Shown: positions 34,552-46,235 of the stretch, in pieces
How positions within the stretch are numbered: position 1 is the stretch's first letter
How the letters are laid out: every line of letters begins with the position of its first letter
Assembly (NCBI GenBank): GCA_904066235.2
Contig: CAJFCV020000006.1
Location: 3,968,001-4,032,000 of the forward strand
Length of the DNA: 64,000 bases
Origin: Bursaphelenchus xylophilus
Lineage: Eukaryota > Nematoda > Chromadorea > Rhabditida > Aphelenchoididae
Direction: 5' to 3'
Program-made: the position numbers and the translations under genes
Notes under the pieces: model-generated
Databases searched by the model: none
Told to the model about the DNA's origin: nothing
What the model saw: the letters and a program-made list of their open reading frames with translations, nothing else

Positions 34552-37500
34552 TCAAAATTCAATTTTGCCCTCTAAAACTTTTCCATCCTCAATTTTGCCC
34601 CCATTTTTTGCCAAAATTTGAGTGTTCCCCTTGATTTTAATATTTTTTCCAAATCGAATGTCCCCCTCAACTTTTAGTGTCTCACATTCCAATAAATCGG
34701 GGATTCCCTCAAAACGCTCGAAAAATTGGTCGATAAAATCAAACTGTTGCGATAAATGGACCACAGGCGCTGACTTGATTTGCCTGAGGGGATTCAAGAC
34801 TAAAACTCCGTTTTCGTCCACGACAAATGCGTTGCTCATGATGACCAGCAGGTCTTGGGTCTTTTTCACCGGCAAGAAGCGGCGTCGCGGGACGTGGACC
34901 ACCTTGGCCAGCTGAAAGTTCCGAATGGCCCCACCGATCGCACTCTCCAGTTGGATGCACGCTTCACCTGTTGAGAGCTGCTGAAAATAAGTTTTGAATA
35001 ATTTTTGTTATGAAAAAGTGTATTTAGAATGTGTATACATTCTAATAGTAAATAGTTGCAAGAAATGTACATAAATAAGTAAATTGAATACGTTTAAAAT
35101 AGCAAAACTCTGGGAACGGACAAGAAATGACTTCAAAATTAAGCCCTAAAGTTTAGATCCTTCAAAAATTTGCTTTACTAATTAGAAAATGGTTTCCTGA
35201 GCTATCAAAAATTCAAAATTTCAAGGCGATTTTTGCATGAGAAGTGTTCAAAATGCGACACTCGGATTTTCCTTCATTTTTTGCACATGCATTCTACATT
35301 ATGCATCATCTCAGCGACAGCAAAGACAACGATCTTTTTAGGTTTTTTGATCATAAATACAGGGTCTTTCAAGAAACGTGGAAGAAAATCGGAGGCTATA
35401 ACCTCCGGCGGAGGCGGCGCACAGACTTTGTTTTTGGAATTAGTATTTTTAAACGACATTCATTTTTGTCCATGAAATAACAAAATTATGAAGGAAGCAT
35501 AGACATATCATACCAACCGTTCAAGTTCTGGGCGTTTTTTCCGTTTCCTAAATTGGCAATGCTTTCAACGAAAGTTTTGAGTAAGCAATTTGAATTCAAT
35601 TGACCCGTCTGGAATAACAATCTCTTTCTATTGTCTTTCCAAATTTGAAGGGCCAAAAAATTTGAAGAGATGTGATATAGTTAAGGGGTAAATTAATTAG
35701 GAAGGCAAACGCCGTTTGTCCCTAAAGTGGTGCCACAGTCTGTGAGGGAAAGGATTCTACAGGGTGGGCCACTCGAAACTAATAACTTTTTTCTTATGAT
35801 TTCTTCGCGGAGACTCCGCCGATTTGCCTAAAATGTATATTTTTCTGGAGCTGAGACCCGTCAAAAGTAAAAAATGTTTCTGATCGGAATTTATCACTTA
35901 ATCTCTGGATTTTTCCTCCACCTCAAAGATTACGTTTTTCTTCAGTTTTTCATGCACCACACAGAAAAAAATGCAAATAATTCAACCTATCTCACCGTAT
36001 CTCCCAACCGACGCTCTTTTTAATAAACCCGGCTTCATTAGCAATACAAATCACTGACCTTTCGATTGGGGAGCACCTCCAGCCTCATGCTGGCCAGCAT
36101 TCTCTTCACGGCCTTCAGATCCACCCAGATGTTGTTGGTATTGAAGGTTCTGGAAGATGGGTGTTTAATTGATCGTCAAGGTGCAAAACAGATGCAGACA
36201 AAAAAATCATAAAGACTTTTTACTATTATTATACCGCATTTGACGTCAGAGGAAAGGAAATTATTTTGGGGACTTCAAAACTCTAGAAAATGGATTGAAA
36301 GTTGTGTAAAACCACGGGAATATCTCAAGGAGCATGTCTCAGATCTTCTTAAAATTTTGCATAGATAATCTGTGAATAGCGTGTATCAATTGCAAAAAAG
36401 TTTGGTTCCAGCTTTGCAAGTACAGCCGAGATATGCAACGCTGTTTCTGGACGAGACACTATGGGAAATAAGGAGGGTCCAAAAGGTGTTTTTGGCCATA
36501 TCTTTGCAAATGTTGACCAGAAAAACACAAATTTTTGTAGAGCTGTTGCTCATCACATAAGGAATGGATTTCCTTCTATTCGCAAAATTCCGCTGAATTT
36601 TTATCAATTTACAACAAAAAAATCGAAAATTCCAAGCCAAAAATTTCGGATATCCCATAGAGAACTTAACGCAAATTTCTGCCCAATATGCCATCAATAT
36701 CTCCATCAACCCTCTTGTTTATAATAATGCAATAGATGGCCACTTACTTAAAAGTCTTGAGAGAGCAGAACTCATCCACTTTATCATGTGGAACATGCGG
36801 TAATTCCAAATGCTTGATAGTCCCTTCATACTCAATCAAAGTGCCGCCCTTGATGTCCTGCTGAGTTTTATTTGTGTTCTCCATGACGTACTCAACATCT
36901 TCCCTGGCAATAACACTGGAGATTTTAACATCCACAGTAGCTGCGGTGTTGTCAATATTGGAAACAAAGATGATATCACGACCTTCGGAGAGGAGCCGGT
37001 CCAGCCAACCAGTGTTATTTAGAGCGGCAAAGACGTTGCCGTGACCGGGAGGGTACCAACTAAAAATGTCAAAATAATCTACTCTGCAGCCCAGATAAAG
37101 CGCTTATGATTTCCGAACAGCATAATAGTAAACTGCATAAGCCTTACCCATCATCCTCTCGGTCACTCGGAGAGCTTGGTACCGGTAGAAGAGAATCAGC
37201 AAAGATTCGTGGGCATCTGGATTGGTTGAACATCTCCACTTTGTCTTGAAGATTATGCTCTGTAAGCCAGGTCTTGGTCTCAGCTTCAGTCCGATAGGAG
37301 TTCATCAAGATCAATGGCACATTGGATTCATAATGGGCGTTCAAGAGCTGAAATAAAGATGACACAGTGGGGGACCTGATCCAGTGGCAAAAAAGGTACC
37401 ATTTTGCACCCGGGAAGTATCAAAATGTGGCAAAATACCTCCCTTTCCAGGTGAAAAAATCCGATTTCAAAAGCGCGCCCGCTTTTTTGTGAACCCTTCA

Positions 37501-40311
37501 AAACAAAGTTTTTTACTTGGAGAGGGAGGCATTTTGCCATATTTTTGATGCTTCTCGGATGCAAAATGGTACGGTTTTGGCCGCTGGAAAAGGTCCCTCA
37601 CTGTAGAAGGGATCTTGTTGCCAAAAAGGTCAAAAATGGGTCGAAGGAAAGCTGTTATGAGATCTTAAAGGATGCTTTGTAATCGCTCGCTTAAACCTTC
37701 AATGAACCAATCTTTTAGTCTTTGTTTTTCTTATTCACGGCTATCAATCTGTCAGCAAAATAGTGAGCACGATGTCGCATTGAAAGTCACGTCGCCGCCG
37801 ATAAAACTAATAGTGTCGCGGAAAAATCAAATTGCTTTTCAGCGACGCAATTTGCGCAGCATCATTTTGCTCATTACTTTCCCGACAGACTGATAATAGG
37901 GCTCCTCTTATATTAGATATTCCATATTTTTTGCCGGTCACAGTAAGTCAAGTTGCCTCAAAAAACCCTTCTTACTTCATTCTGCCGTATTGCGAACTCC
38001 AAAAAAGTCAGTCCATCTCGTATCTTGATCAGCGACTTAGGTCCAGCACATCCCATCGTCGTTCCCAACCCTCCGTTCAGCTTTATAACTGCCACTCGCT
38101 TCAGAATGTCCTGTGCTGACTTCTTATCGAATTCCGGAAGAGATTCATACTCAACTTGATATTTCTCTTTGTCAAAGATCTTCAATTGCGACCAATCAAC
38201 AGTAGATTTGACACTCAAAAATTGCTCGTAGTATTGGCGAAAGACTTGACGGTCGTGCTGAAAACGAGGCATTCAAATTCAACAAAGATCTATGCATTTT
38301 TCTTCAGGCTTTTTTCCCATGTCAATTTCTCATACGCTGAGAAAACGCTGTTTAAAATTTTGCAGTTTTTTTTCTAAAATACGGAAACTTTTCAAAAAAA
38401 AATTTCGGCACATTATTTCTAGTACGATGATGCATATTAGTGCCAAATACAACGCATTTTTATTTACAATCAAAAAAGTTACAGCCATTTTTTTATTGCG
38501 GTTATAATTATGACTTGTATGTACAGGGTGGGGCATCTTTGTGGCCCGATTTGAATTGGCTATAACTTCTTTAGTTTTTGGCCAAATTTTAAAATTCTTT
38601 TTTTACCTGAATCGTCAGCCAACCCCATTTTGTTTGATACCAAATGCGTTATACATAGGTAAGTGTCATCAACAGTTATTGGATTTATTCTTGGAGTTCA
38701 TTTTTTTGGTCGTTTTTCGGTTGTTTTTTCGGTCTTTCCCGGTGTGTCCGAAAATGGAGTCCGGTGCGGAAGAAAAAGCTTGGTCTGTGGTTTCGTATAG
38801 CAAGTACGGTTCGGCAATAAATTTTCAAACGGGGATACCGCATGAAATACGGACGTAATGCCTAACCTCCAGATTGCAAGACAATTCGACGTTCGTGGTA
38901 TAAGTTCCTTGAGACTGGCAGCGTTAACAGGAAACAAAAAAAGCAGGAAACATGAGTTCGAACGGAGCTGAAAATTTAAGAAGTTTTGTCAAAATCCGAA
39001 AAACCCCGCATATCAGTACACGAAGCTTGGCCAGAACCGAGGGAATGCCTTCAGCAAGGACCATTCGACGAACTCTGGAGGTTGATCTTCACTTTTTGTT
39101 CTTATTTTCATCGTCGATTTTCGGGAGGGGAAATTCCACCGTATTTTTCTTCCGCATCGTACTCCATTTCCGGACACACCGGGAAAGACCGAAAAAATAA
39201 CCGAAAAACGACCGAAAAAATGAACTCCGAGAATAAATCCAATAACTGTAGATATACACTTACTATGTATAACATATTTGGTATCAAACAAAATGGGGTT
39301 GGCTGACGATTCAGGGAAAAAAAGAATTTTAGAATTTGGCCAAAAACTAAAGAAGTTATAGCCAATTCAAATCGGGCCACAAAGATGCCCCACCCTGTAC
39401 TATTTACTATTGTAAGCTCTTCTAGGGCCAACAAATATTGTTTTCATTCTATTTTCTGCAAGTTTTACTGTATATACTCCTTTATTTTATGCAATAAATT
39501 TGTGACCTTTGCTTTGGACTCTGTCAAATTCGACTGTCCCTCTTCAACGGCCGAAGAACCCGATCCCATCATTTCGCTTTTTTTCCACTTTTTGCAAGCC
39601 CATTTTTTCAAAATGATCTTTTGGTCTGTTCCAGTTAATGAATATTCATGTCAGAGAACGCTTTCAAATGTCTGTACGATGACAGATAACACACATGGGC
39701 ATCTCCTCATTTCGGCGTTTTTTTCAGCTGTTTTCCGGGAATTGCGGGGGGAAATTTTGCAAAAATAAAAAAAAATTAAATTTGGAAAAGAATGAATAGA
39801 AATATAAGTCTTGGCATGTCTGCACATATACATAGTATAAATAATCCTGGAATTTGCAAAAATTAACGATACTTTTCTTTTACAGTGTAAACAACAACGG
39901 GGAGATAATAAGACAAAATTGCTCGAGGCAATTTGTCTACTGCGTTTTTACAGGTTGCTAAATTTAAAAAAATGTAAAAGTATGTTTTTCAGCAAAAAAG
40001 ATGAGCATAAATATGGGTGATACTCCTGCAAGTAACTACCTGAATTTTTGAAAAATCTTATACGCATGTCAGAGGTATAAGTTGATGATTTTTTTCAGAA
40101 AGTCTCAGCATTGCAGACGCAAGGTATAAATATATTTTTAAAGTCCAAGAATATCGTTTCCAAATCGTATTTTACAATTTCCTCAAAAAAAATCTGAGAA
40201 CCCCCTCTTTTTTCAGTAAAATATTATAATTGTTGTTCAACCTACCTCATCCTCCAAAATCTTTGGTAAAATTGCATCCAGTTCGGTCAATTTTGCCTGC
40301 ACATCAACCAT
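34552..40311 (-). CDS. UGP2: UTP-glucose-1-phosphate uridylyltransferase (UDP-glucose pyrophosphorylase)
   Basis: Six exons: 40311-40246, 38257-37976, 37347-37148, 37059-36748, 36149-36059 and 34980-34552 (459 aa; animal UGP2 is about 500). All phases fit (0, 0, 2, 2, 0). The enzyme makes UDP-glucose from UTP and glucose-1-phosphate in the cytosol, supplying glycogen, trehalose and glycosylation. Motifs in order: the nucleotide-binding loop LNGGLGTTMGCAGPKS (from residue 82), LILMNSYRTEAET, FNQSRCPRI, WYPPGHGNVF, FVSNIDNTAATVD, NKTQQDIKGGTLIEYEG, FNTNNIWVDLKAV and PRRRFLPVKKTQDLLVIMSN (its K is the conserved active-site Lys), then the C-terminal beta-helix repeat (GDIRFGKNIKIKGN). No active-site loss is seen. 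The introns (88 bp to 2 kb) are loaded with transposons. The start is the ATG of the first exon joining in phase; another upstream first exon is possible. Confidence 0.95.
35120..35290. repeat. Dispersed repeat in UGP intron 5, related to 49430-49570
   Basis: AATGCGACACTCGGATTTTC and TGAGAAGTGTTCAAAATGCG occur here and, inverted with small changes, at 49430-49570. Confidence 0.6.
35760..35960. mobile_element. Solo left end of a Tc1/mariner-type element (UGP intron 5)
   Basis: TA/CAGGGTGGGCCACTCGAAAC is a typical mariner terminus. No matching right end is found, so the inner boundary is arbitrary. Confidence 0.5.
36352..36720. repeat. Degenerate R1-like copy in UGP intron 4
   Basis: TTTGCAAGTACAGCCGAGATATGC-type block near 36412 (also at 47750 and 63470), then TTTTTGGCCATATCTTTGC, follow the R1 order. 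Confidence 0.5.
37365..37603. mobile_element. Palindromic MITE P1, copy D, next to a UGP splice acceptor
   Basis: CAGTGGGGGACCTGATCCAG on the left, CCCTCACTG/TA on the right. It sits in UGP intron 2 only 17 nt from the start of exon 3 at 37347, leaving just the TTTATTTCAG acceptor between them. Confidence 0.85.
37745..37893. mobile_element. Short TIR element S1, copy 2 (UGP intron 2)
   Basis: TCAATCTGTCAGCAAAATAG on the left and CATTACTTTCCCGACAGACT on the right, with TGAGCACGATG and CATCATTTTGCTCA continuing the pairing. Confidence 0.65.
38524..39397. mobile_element. Mariner-type element with about 250-bp TIRs and a transposase N-terminal relic
   Basis: Ends CAGGGTGGGGCATCTTTGTG and its exact complement, with TA on both sides. 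Complementarity continues far inward (GGTGTGTCCGAAAATGGAGT at 38741 against ACTCCATTTCCGGACACACC at 39161). Between the arms, RSLARTEGMPSARTIRR (39021-39071, plus) and an upstream IARQFDVRG-like stretch near 38880 match the paired helix-turn-helix of a mariner transposase. The catalytic domain is gone. It lies in UGP intron 1. Confidence 0.8.
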
Positions 40312-43300
40312 GACTATCTTGTTGAAACTTAGCTTTGGTAAAATACAAAAAACAAAGTTAGCGTAAGAATTTGCCGCTAAATAGAGACCACGTTTTCCCA
40401 ATTAGTCGGGGGTCCCTTGCTAAGGAAATTGGTTGGCGATTCCTTTGCGTTTCCTATCAGAAAGGTCATCGCGGGGAGTTGGTGAACCTTGTGGCTCTCA
40501 TAAAACGATCAATCAATGGTCTGATAACCTTAGTTTCTGTAGTGTTCTTTTTGGAAAATATAAAACGTTGCTTTTTTAACAAAGAAGAAGGTTTTTGAGA
40601 TTGAATAACGTTTAGAAACCAATTTTTTTTTGTCGTATTTAGAAGGGCTATGAGTTGCATGCAGATCTGTTTTTGTTTTGTAAATCTTTGACATTATTTC
40701 CAGTGATTGCCAGAGTTCATCTACCAAACATTGTGTGAAATGGAATTTTTTTTATTGGAAGAACTGAATACGAGCTTGCAAGGCCTTTATCTCTATATAA
40801 AATTCTTGATATTGCTTTCAAACATCATTTTCAACCAACGTATTTTTCTGTGACCGATTCCACAGAATCTATGCGATAAGTTAGAGCAGGATCGGCCAAA
40901 CAATCTACGTTTTTCTTTGACAACCTACTCCATTTTCTTTCTTTCTCAAAGCAAAGATCCTTCAGTCCTCCGGTTGTATCCGTAAAACGCGAGCTTGAAC
41001 TTGCAAGGGTTATTTTTAAGCCCATGATGATCTTCTGGCCAAGCGTTGAGGTACTCATCATATAAGAAGTTTTTATATAAATCGTATGCCAAAAAATACA
41101 ATAGTCAAAACCCTTTGACTTTTTTCATTTTGGTGCACCATTGCTACAGTACTTGTTGTTTCATTCTTCCCTCTATGTCATCAATAAAACATTATTTTCC
41201 CCCCAAAAAGTGTCATCTCCTCCGAACACCTCCAGACCTCTCCACTCTCATATGCATGTCACTTCTACGGGAAGTTCGTACAGATCGGACTACAAAGATA
41301 CATTTTTAAGCGGAGCTCATGATGCATGGTCCGCGTTACGTTTTGATACGTTCAAAACGTCAGAGTTCGAAACTGGAACGTGGAAAAGTGGGCGGTGATA
41401 CGGTGGAAACGGAGGGATTATTGACCACAGATTTGGTGGGGGATTTGAAGGACAAAAGATGGGAAGATATTTACTGATTTGTTATTATACTATGGGATGT
41501 AATGGTTGATGTGATAAAAGTCGTTTTAGAAAGTGATTAAAATTTCTTTGAGATGTGGAAAAATGTGTTACTATAGTACTCCGATTTGTCCGTTTTACGA
41601 CCGAGTTTTTGAGACAAGGCAAGCTTTAAAGTTAGTTATAAATCTTACGTTCTTGGCAATTTCCATGCTGGTTGCTTTTAGAAATGATTCGTCTGTTCTT
41701 TTTCTATGTTACATAGGAATTTCAAAGATTACTTTTGATCGATCCGGAATATGGAGCCGTTTTTATGTAACCGTTTTTTGTACTCGAGACACTGTGGAAG
41801 ATGAAGAGAGAAGGCCAAAAAAGATTCTTTTTTCCTGAATTTTGCCGTGCCAGAAGGCGATTGTTGAAAATTCTGGACAAGACGTCAAAAAATGTTTCCC
41901 TTCAATAAACTCTAAATTGAATCTCCACAAGAATTATCGACCGACATTTTTTCTTTTCTCACCAAATTAAATACGCATAATTCCGATTATTCTTGTGTCT
42001 TTTCAAGACTTTTATTGATGGGAATTTTTTTTCGAACGTTTCTTAACATGACCTGCTCTTGAAAGGCGCTGCCGAGACAATCAACGATTGTTGTTGACGA
42101 TAGAGAAGAGTAATTCAGAGTCGACCCGAAATGACACGGGTACTACCGGGTATTACCGCCCATACCCGTTTTATTTCTGCACGGATGACTTGGGTTTTCC
42201 GAGGAAACACTATTCCGTTTAATGGTATGTAAACGAGTGTAAAATTGGTGAGCCAAAAAAATCATTTTTTTTCAAATTCCCATGACAAAATCTCGGTGTG
42301 TTTTTGAATACTGTCAGTTAAGAGTCCCGCATATTTCTTAGAAAATTGTGATGTAAATTTGAGCCGAAATCCATCAAATTCTGCTTGTCCCATGCACTCC
42401 AGGGGCAGAGGGAAAAACTTGACACATCAGGGAAAGACTTGACCAACCTGCCCCGTACTTATAATACCTTATTAGGGAATGTAAATACACCCGTGACAGT
42501 TATATTTAGACTATTTTTTCTTTGCAATTGCATAGCAGGGACGGAGGGCAAAACTTGACACATCAGGGAAAGACTTGACCAACCTGCCCCGTTCTTGTAA
42601 TAACTTATTAAGAAATGTAAATAGACCCGTGACAATTCTATTTAGAGCATATTTTCTTTTCAATTGCACTGCAAGCACTGAGAGAAAAACTTGACACATT
42701 AGGGAAAAACTTGACACATCAGGGAAAGACTTGACCAACCTGCCCCGTTCTTGTAATAACTTATTAAGAAATGTAAATAGACCCGTGACAGTTATATTTA
42801 GGCTATATTTTCTTTGCAAAAAAAATTTCATTTCCATTATTTCCCCATCCTTCATCTCCAAAGATGGTCAACGATTTCCCGGAGGCCACTCACCCTCACT
42901 CTTTCAATTCATCCATGGTCTCTCGATGATTGCTGTCAACAAGTTGCTTTTTAAAAAATTTCCGCACATTATTTCCGTTTCATTTGCAGATGAAATTCCA
43001 AAATTCTTCCACAAAATGCCATTTAATTGGGCGGAAAATGTTAGGGGCCTAATCTTAGGGCCGCGTCGAAAGGGGATTTCCATAAATTACAGCGGGATAA
43101 TCTGCGAATAAATAATGAAAATGTGATTAGCAGGACTTCTGAAACAGATGCAGATGTAAGGGGATTATTTTTAGGTGTAATTAGTGAGTCCATTATTTAA
43201 ACTGTAAAAAATTGTAAAAATTTGGAGATTTTGCTTTGAAAATTGAAAAAAAAATTGCAAAAAATTTAAACTTTGCTAAAAAACTAGCCTTTTTCATTTT

Positions 43301-44063
43301 ACTGTCAAAATTTTGCATTGTTCCCATTTTTGGAAGAGCACTAATAAAAACATGCCTGAGGGTGACAGGCAATGTTTATGACAATTTTGTAAAAATAGAA
43401 GTGTAGGTGATGGTATTTTTAAAGAATGGAAGAGGGCCCGGAAGCTGTTGCAAATTTAAAGTTCAAATTTTGAGGAACGATGAAAGAATATGGGCATGCT
43501 GAAATGGCATGTAATGTATCTATATTTTAACATAAAAAAATTAATTTTTTTTACAATACCAAAAAATTTCATAAGAAAATTTTTTATTTTACATTTCCAA
43601 CAGGCCATTAAAAAATTTAAATTTTTAAAATTTTTAATGTCTTTGTTTCCTCGCCCAAAATTATATTATACCCGTCATTTTGATATAACGAACTTGATGA
43701 TTCCCCGATTTCCCAGCCGTTTTCAGCAGAAACCCCTCAGAAGCCCTTCATAATTCATGCATTCTCGTCGTACGTTCGGAGGAACGCATCCGGAATTACA
43801 GTAATTAGAGATGCGAAGCTTCGGGGACCGCGAGTTTGGCCATTCATTGCGGCCGTTTCAATAAAATTGCGTAGGCCAAATGTCACTCAAAAAAGGGAGA
43901 AAAGTGGGCCTAGGTTTGGGATATTTTTGGAAATTTACGTCGAATTTATGGGGGATATGGGACGGAAGGGAGAAGGTAAAAAAACTTGTTTGGATGATGA
44001 GGATAAAGCTGTTAAGTCGGGATCAATAAAAAATTAATTATACGTAGAAGAAAAAAATGATTA
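40312..44063. other. Intergenic between UGP and the next repeat cluster; no gene seen
   Basis: 40835-41010 is a weak R1-like fragment. 42100-42190 has repeated ACCCGT/ACGGGT motifs that recur at 46490-46690. 42240-42400 is another R1 remnant. 43740-43870 is less AT-rich, function unknown. Confidence 0.4.
42405..42825. repeat. Tandem repeat, three units of about 136 bp
   Basis: AGGGAAAGACTTGACCAACC starts at 42429, 42565 and 42720. The third spacing is longer because a 20-bp block (AAAACTTGACACAT) is itself doubled. The open frame across it on the minus strand simply repeats LLQERGRLVKSFPDVSSF. Confidence 0.85.
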
Positions 44064-44701
44064 CAGGGAATAAGGAGGAAGTACTCCAACGGTCGGATTT
44101 TGATGACATTTGGCACAAATTTAAAGTAATTTTCTCTAAGCTATATGTGAGACTCCTAGCTCTCGTTGTGCAGAAACGACCGAGATTTTTATGTCGAAAT
44201 TTTGCAAAAAATTTACAGCTTTTTATGGATTTAAATTTCATACCTATTTTCTACTGTAGAGGGTAATGTTTTCACAAAAAAATCATTTTTTTCCAGGCGA
44301 ACTTAACAGAAATATGACCAAAAACTTTTTTTTCTGACGGCTCTCCGCATTTTTCGTACTCTCTCGGCAGCGAAGATCGTTCAATGTCTCTTTGGCGCCT
44401 ACATAGCGCAGGCTAAAACCTTCAGGAATTGATATATGGCCTATACCTGATGTGTGTTCAAAATTTAAGAGAAATCTGGCAAGGGAAGTCAAATTTTTGC
44501 AGATCGATCCTTACAGGTGACTTAGTGGATGTTGAAGGCCGCAGGCGGTGTAAGAAGAACCTGGTGTCCAAGAGTGTTTTCGGACCCTGTGGGTAGAGCT
44601 ATGGCTCATAAAAGTTCACAAAAAACTAGATCACCAGTAAGGATTTATCTCCGAAAAATGTGACTTCCCTTGTGAGCGTCGCACTTGGAAACTTTACCTT
44701 G
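44064..44701. mobile_element. R1 copy interrupted by a younger insertion
   Basis: Left end TTA/CAGGGAATAAGGAGGAAGTA, then the normal R1 order (TCTCGTTGTGCAGAAACGAC, GCAGGCTAAAACCTTCAGGA). The right end resumes after the inserted element as GAGCGTCGCACTTGG. Confidence 0.65.
44480..44672. mobile_element. 193-bp TIR element nested inside the R1 copy
   Basis: CAAGGGAAGTCAAATTTTTG on the left, GAAAAATGTGACTTCCCTTG on the right. It splits the R1 end GAAATCTGG/TGAGCGTCGCAC. Its terminal CAAGGGAAGT resembles the R1 and 33-kb element ends. Confidence 0.7.
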
Positions 44702-45085
44702 TCAGTCGTGAAATAAAAGAATCATGCTGAACATTCTTAACTAAGCTTCACTTGAATTTACATCTTGTTCAAAGCCCATTTTTTTATTCAATTCTTTTAC
44801 ACAGGTCACCCTACTACGCTAAAAATAATATCTTTGCTTTTCGATTCTCCTTTCCTCGTATGCTCTCTGTAATCCCTCTTCGATAACGAAAAATATTTTA
44901 TTAGCTGTGCTTTATACAAAACTGATATCATTCGAAGAAAAAATAAAGACACGAAACGTACAGAAAAACCTTTTATGGACTAACAACTTTACATAATGTA
45001 CTGTAAAAGTAGCGAGAGATCGAAATGAGAGGCGATCCAGTCAGTCTGGTTGAAGGGCGCGTCAGCGAGCGGAGCGGGAGGTGGT

Positions 45086-46235
45086 CTAGCCTCGGGACGG
45101 CATGTAGTTGAATCTGGAAGGGAAACGATATTATACTTGATATTAAACAAGGGATACTGTAATTTTGAGGGCTTTAAAAAAAGTAGTGACAAAAAAATTT
45201 TTTAGTTGTGTCATAATTTACACACTTTAACGACGACTTTGGAAGAGGACTTTATGAGTAAGCAGGAAGTCTGACGCCTTTTCCGACGCGTCCCTAATTG
45301 CGCAATAACAAGGTGAGGTAAATACGCTTGAATATTCAACTCGTTCTTGAATATTTTTAAAGTCTAGACTATTTATTCACAAGTTCGACGAAAAGAAATT
45401 GTTTTTAGGAGTTAACGCATCAAGATTAACAAAAAACAGATCATGACGAAAACAAAAAGCGACAAGAATGGACACTTTTCGTCGTATAAAACGTCACTTT
45501 TGCCAAATAATGAGAAATCAGGATTTCTTATACTTGGAAAAATTAATTTTTAAAGCTTTTTTGAAATTTCCACCTTGCGTTATGCAGAAACCGCATAAAA
45601 CACCTTTCATCGTATAAAATGTCACTTTTGCAAAAATGCGAATTTTTAGTTAAAATATTGATTTAACACAACTTTTCAACATATCATGAATTTTTCTAAG
45701 AGTTATAAGTTCCTTCACATTTAAAAATTGAATTTTTATATTGTACTAGGCTTACCTCCTCGTTTCGCGCACTGATTTCTTTCCCCTCGAGCCGTAAAAT
45801 CGGAAATCTCGTTTTCGCTTTAGCCCTGAATCGGTCTCCTGGTTGATTTGGTCCAATCGTGCTAAGAGATTCGCAACGTCGTCTAGTTCCGGCATGTAGT
45901 AGGGCTAAAATACGAAAAATAAAAATTTGAAAAAATAAAAAATTATTTTGAATCGTACAAAATAAAGTTCTATGGCATTGAAAAACTTGAAAAATTTTGA
46001 TTTCAAGAAAAAATTTTGTGATTTTTAATTAAAAATTGTGCAAAAACCTTCAAAAAGTATCAAAAAAAAATTGGTCAGCGTTTAGCAATAAACATACCTG
46101 AATGTCTGGTCGGGCTTCGTCCTCATTTTTCAGGTCCAATTCCATTACCCTGAGGGGTTCTGGAAGGGCTGGGGCCGCGTTTGATCCGTCCAAGACCGCC
46201 AATAATGTGGTCGCCGCTACTAGAATTTTTAACAT
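45086..46235 (-). CDS. Neuropeptide precursor with two FxxxxSR-amide-type peptides
   Basis: Three exons: 46235-46098, 45904-45756 and 45113-45086 (104 aa), with phases 0 and 2 fitting. Residues 1-21 (MLKILVAATTLLAVLDGSNAA) are a signal peptide. An acidic spacer (MELDLKNEDEARPDIQ) and PYYMPELDDVANLLARLDQI follow. Then come two predicted peptides: DFRFYGSRG between KRKR and KK, and FNYMPSRG after RR at the extreme C-terminus, ending at the stop. Both carry the Gly used for C-terminal amidation, giving DFRFYGSR-amide and FNYMPSR-amide, which share F-x-aromatic-x-x-S-R-amide. The tiny third exon encodes only the second peptide. FYGSR-amide fits the FxGxR-amide ending of arthropod tachykinin-related peptides, but I cannot equate this gene with a named nematode precursor. 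A splice or trans-splice acceptor (AATTCCAG) lies just upstream of the ATG. Confidence 0.85.

Noticed and set aside
42511..42861. 116-aa minus-strand frame with internal repeats
   Set aside because: It is just the 136-bp tandem repeat read through; no start context or splice support.
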